Shown here piece after piece: positions 6,290 through 7,294 of a stretch of 7,294 nt of DNA. The position numbers were made by a program, and so were the translations under genes. Each line of letters opens with the position of its first letter. Within the stretch, counting starts at the first letter, position 1. Source of the DNA: Actinomycetota bacterium (GTDB lineage Bacteria; Actinomycetota; Thermoleophilia; Gaiellales; Gaiellaceae); NCBI GenBank assembly GCA_003136795.1, contig PLDP01000106.1, positions 1-7,294 of the forward strand. The letters are read 5' to 3'. The notes beneath the pieces are model-generated. The model was given only the letters and a program-made list of their open reading frames with translations, had not been told where the DNA came from and ran no database searches.

Positions 6290-6463
6290 CGACACCCCGC
6301 GGCATAACAAAACCTGAGGACAACGCTCAGCGTTCTCTCGCCACGCTCCTCGAGTGGGCCACTCCTCCTCGAGACAAACGCTCTGATCGCTCGAAGGCTC
6401 GACAATCCTCGTGGCGTTCGGCCTGTTCATGTCCTCCGGCGCCACAGCGTCGGCTCAGGAGCG

Positions 6464-7294
6464 GTGGCCCGTCGGCCCTGGCTTACGGCCTCGGCTGCGT
6501 TCGTCGCGCTCCTCGGTTCCCTGCTCGTCGTTGTCTGGGTGACGACGCCACACGCTCAACATCTCGAGAAGTTGCTCGCGGCCCGCGAGCGGGCGACCGG
6601 CGTCAAAGCCGTACCGCTCTTGGGCGTCTCGGTGTTTGTGCGCGAGTCGCTCGTCGCGACTGAGGACGAGCGCTTCTACCGGAATCACGGCGTCGATCTG
6701 CTCGGCATCCTGCGCGCGATTCCTTACGACGCAAGTCACGCTTCCTTCGCCGAGGGTGCGAGCACGATCACCGATCAGCTCGCAAAGATCCTCTACCTGA
6801 ACGGCAACGATCACTCCCCATGGCGCAAGCTCGAGGACCTCGACCTCTCACTGCAGATCTCGACCCGTTACTCGAAAGACCAGGTGCTGGCCGCCTATCT
6901 CAACGCGGTCTATTTCGGTTCAGGCGTATACGGGGTCGAAGCCGCCGCAAACCGCTACTTCGGTGTCCGCGCAAGCCAGCTTGATCTGAATCAGGGAAGT
7001 CTGCTTGCCGGGCTCGTCCAGGCGCCCACAGCCTACGATCCGCTCCTCCATCCGCAAGCAGCCCGCAGCCGGCAAATCGACGTGCTCCGTTCGCTCGTCC
7101 GCGACGGCTACGCAACCGCGAAGCAGGCCACCGCCGTCCTGGCTCGACCTCTGCTTCTCCGTGGTGGTCGCGTTCTGCCCGCGCTCACCGGTGTTGCCAT
7201 CACTCCTCTTCCTCCGTTTGCGTGGGGGTTGCTGGCAGTGGGCGTCGGGCTGATCGCTGTCGGTCTAGGTGGGTTCCTTGCGTTGAGGAGGAGG
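6464..7294 (+). CDS. GT51 peptidoglycan glycosyltransferase, monofunctional type, 3'-partial
   Basis: Membrane-bound transglycosylase that polymerises lipid II into glycan strands; 277 codons are visible and no stop is reached. An N-terminal helix (about 7-26) is followed by the GT51 domain. ATEDERFYRNHGVD (66-78) carries the catalytic E67. AEGASTITDQLAK (96-108) matches the GxSTxTQQ motif except that D103 replaces the first Gln. RKLEDLDLSLQISTRYSK (121-138) holds the conserved E124 region. VLAAYLNAVYFGSGVYGVEAAANRYFG (141-167) follows, with Ala where the family often has Glu before YLN. There is no penicillin-binding transpeptidase domain. Instead a second hydrophobic segment (about 252-274) is followed by LRRR at the edge, so the protein probably ends soon after. 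GTG 6464 is the first ordinary start in a frame that opens after a TAA at about 6307-6309. AGGAG ends only 2 nt before it, so the start is tentative. Confidence 0.88.
   Translation, partial: MARRPWLTASAAFVALLGSLLVVVWVTTPHAQHLEKLLAARERATGVKAVPLLGVSVFVRESLVATEDERFYRNHGVDLLGILRAIPYDASHASFAEGASTITDQLAKILYLNGNDHSPWRKLEDLDLSLQISTRYSKDQVLAAYLNAVYFGSGVYGVEAAANRYFGVRASQLDLNQGSLLAGLVQAPTAYDPLLHPQAARSRQIDVLRSLVRDGYATAKQATAVLARPLLLRGGRVLPALTGVAITPLPPFAWGLLAVGVGLIAVGLGGFLALRRR

Noticed and set aside
5567..6445. Long minus-strand open frame (292 codons) through the intergenic region
   Set aside because: No recognisable domain, shadow-like composition rich in Arg, Pro and Ser, and it runs through the inverted-repeat element and opposite the well-marked ribosome site at 5960-5971. 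It is more likely a GC-driven open frame.
6414..6545. Short frame with a signal-peptide-like run (VAFGLFMSSGATASAQ) overlapping the GT51 start
   Set aside because: It lacks a basic N-region and ribosome site, ends after about 44 codons, and overlaps the GT51 N-terminal helix in another frame. Probably coincidental.

Overview
The window is high-GC DNA with GTG starts and actinobacterial-type Shine-Dalgarno sites. The M23 peptidase resembles, from memory, a lineage-specific family of Thermoleophilia (Solirubrobacterales/Gaiellales), so a member of that class is the best guess. This is inference and no database search was possible. No transposase, tRNA, rRNA or CRISPR array was seen.

Layout. 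1-941: an M23 (LytM-type) metallopeptidase on the plus strand, frame open to the left edge. 968-1864 (minus): a DMT/NIPA-like integral membrane transporter that converges on it. 2004-2753 (plus): a small exported M14-type zinc carboxypeptidase, followed by a strong stem-loop. 2908-4137 (plus): a GT-B glycosyltransferase of the MGDG-synthase/MurG type. 4381-5319 (minus): a GH130 glycoside phosphorylase/hydrolase, converging on the glycosyltransferase across a 243-bp spacer that holds a nested hairpin. 5320-5971: about 650 bp without a credible gene but rich in secondary structure. 5972-6280 (plus): an unrecognised small protein with a signal-peptide-like N-terminus and an exceptionally long Shine-Dalgarno. 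6464 to the right edge: a GT51 peptidoglycan glycosyltransferase that runs off the window without a stop codon.

How the genes fit together. Most encode envelope enzymes: peptidoglycan polymerisation (GT51), peptidoglycan or peptide trimming (M23, M14), and glycan or glycolipid synthesis and turnover (GT-B, GH130). Strands alternate, so this is a neighbourhood of mostly single-gene transcription units, not one operon.

The most interesting part is 5491-5971. A 195-bp element is closed by a perfect 20-bp inverted repeat (5'-TGTG...CACA-3'). At least seven further helices nest inside it without conflict, and one alternative pairing competes with two of them. A hairpin with a T5 tract follows about 120 bp downstream, then the leader of the small secreted-protein gene, whose ribosome-binding site is complementary over 12 nt to the usual 16S rRNA 3' end. 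It matches no RNA class I can recognise. It could be a structured RNA or leader, or a small non-autonomous mobile element.
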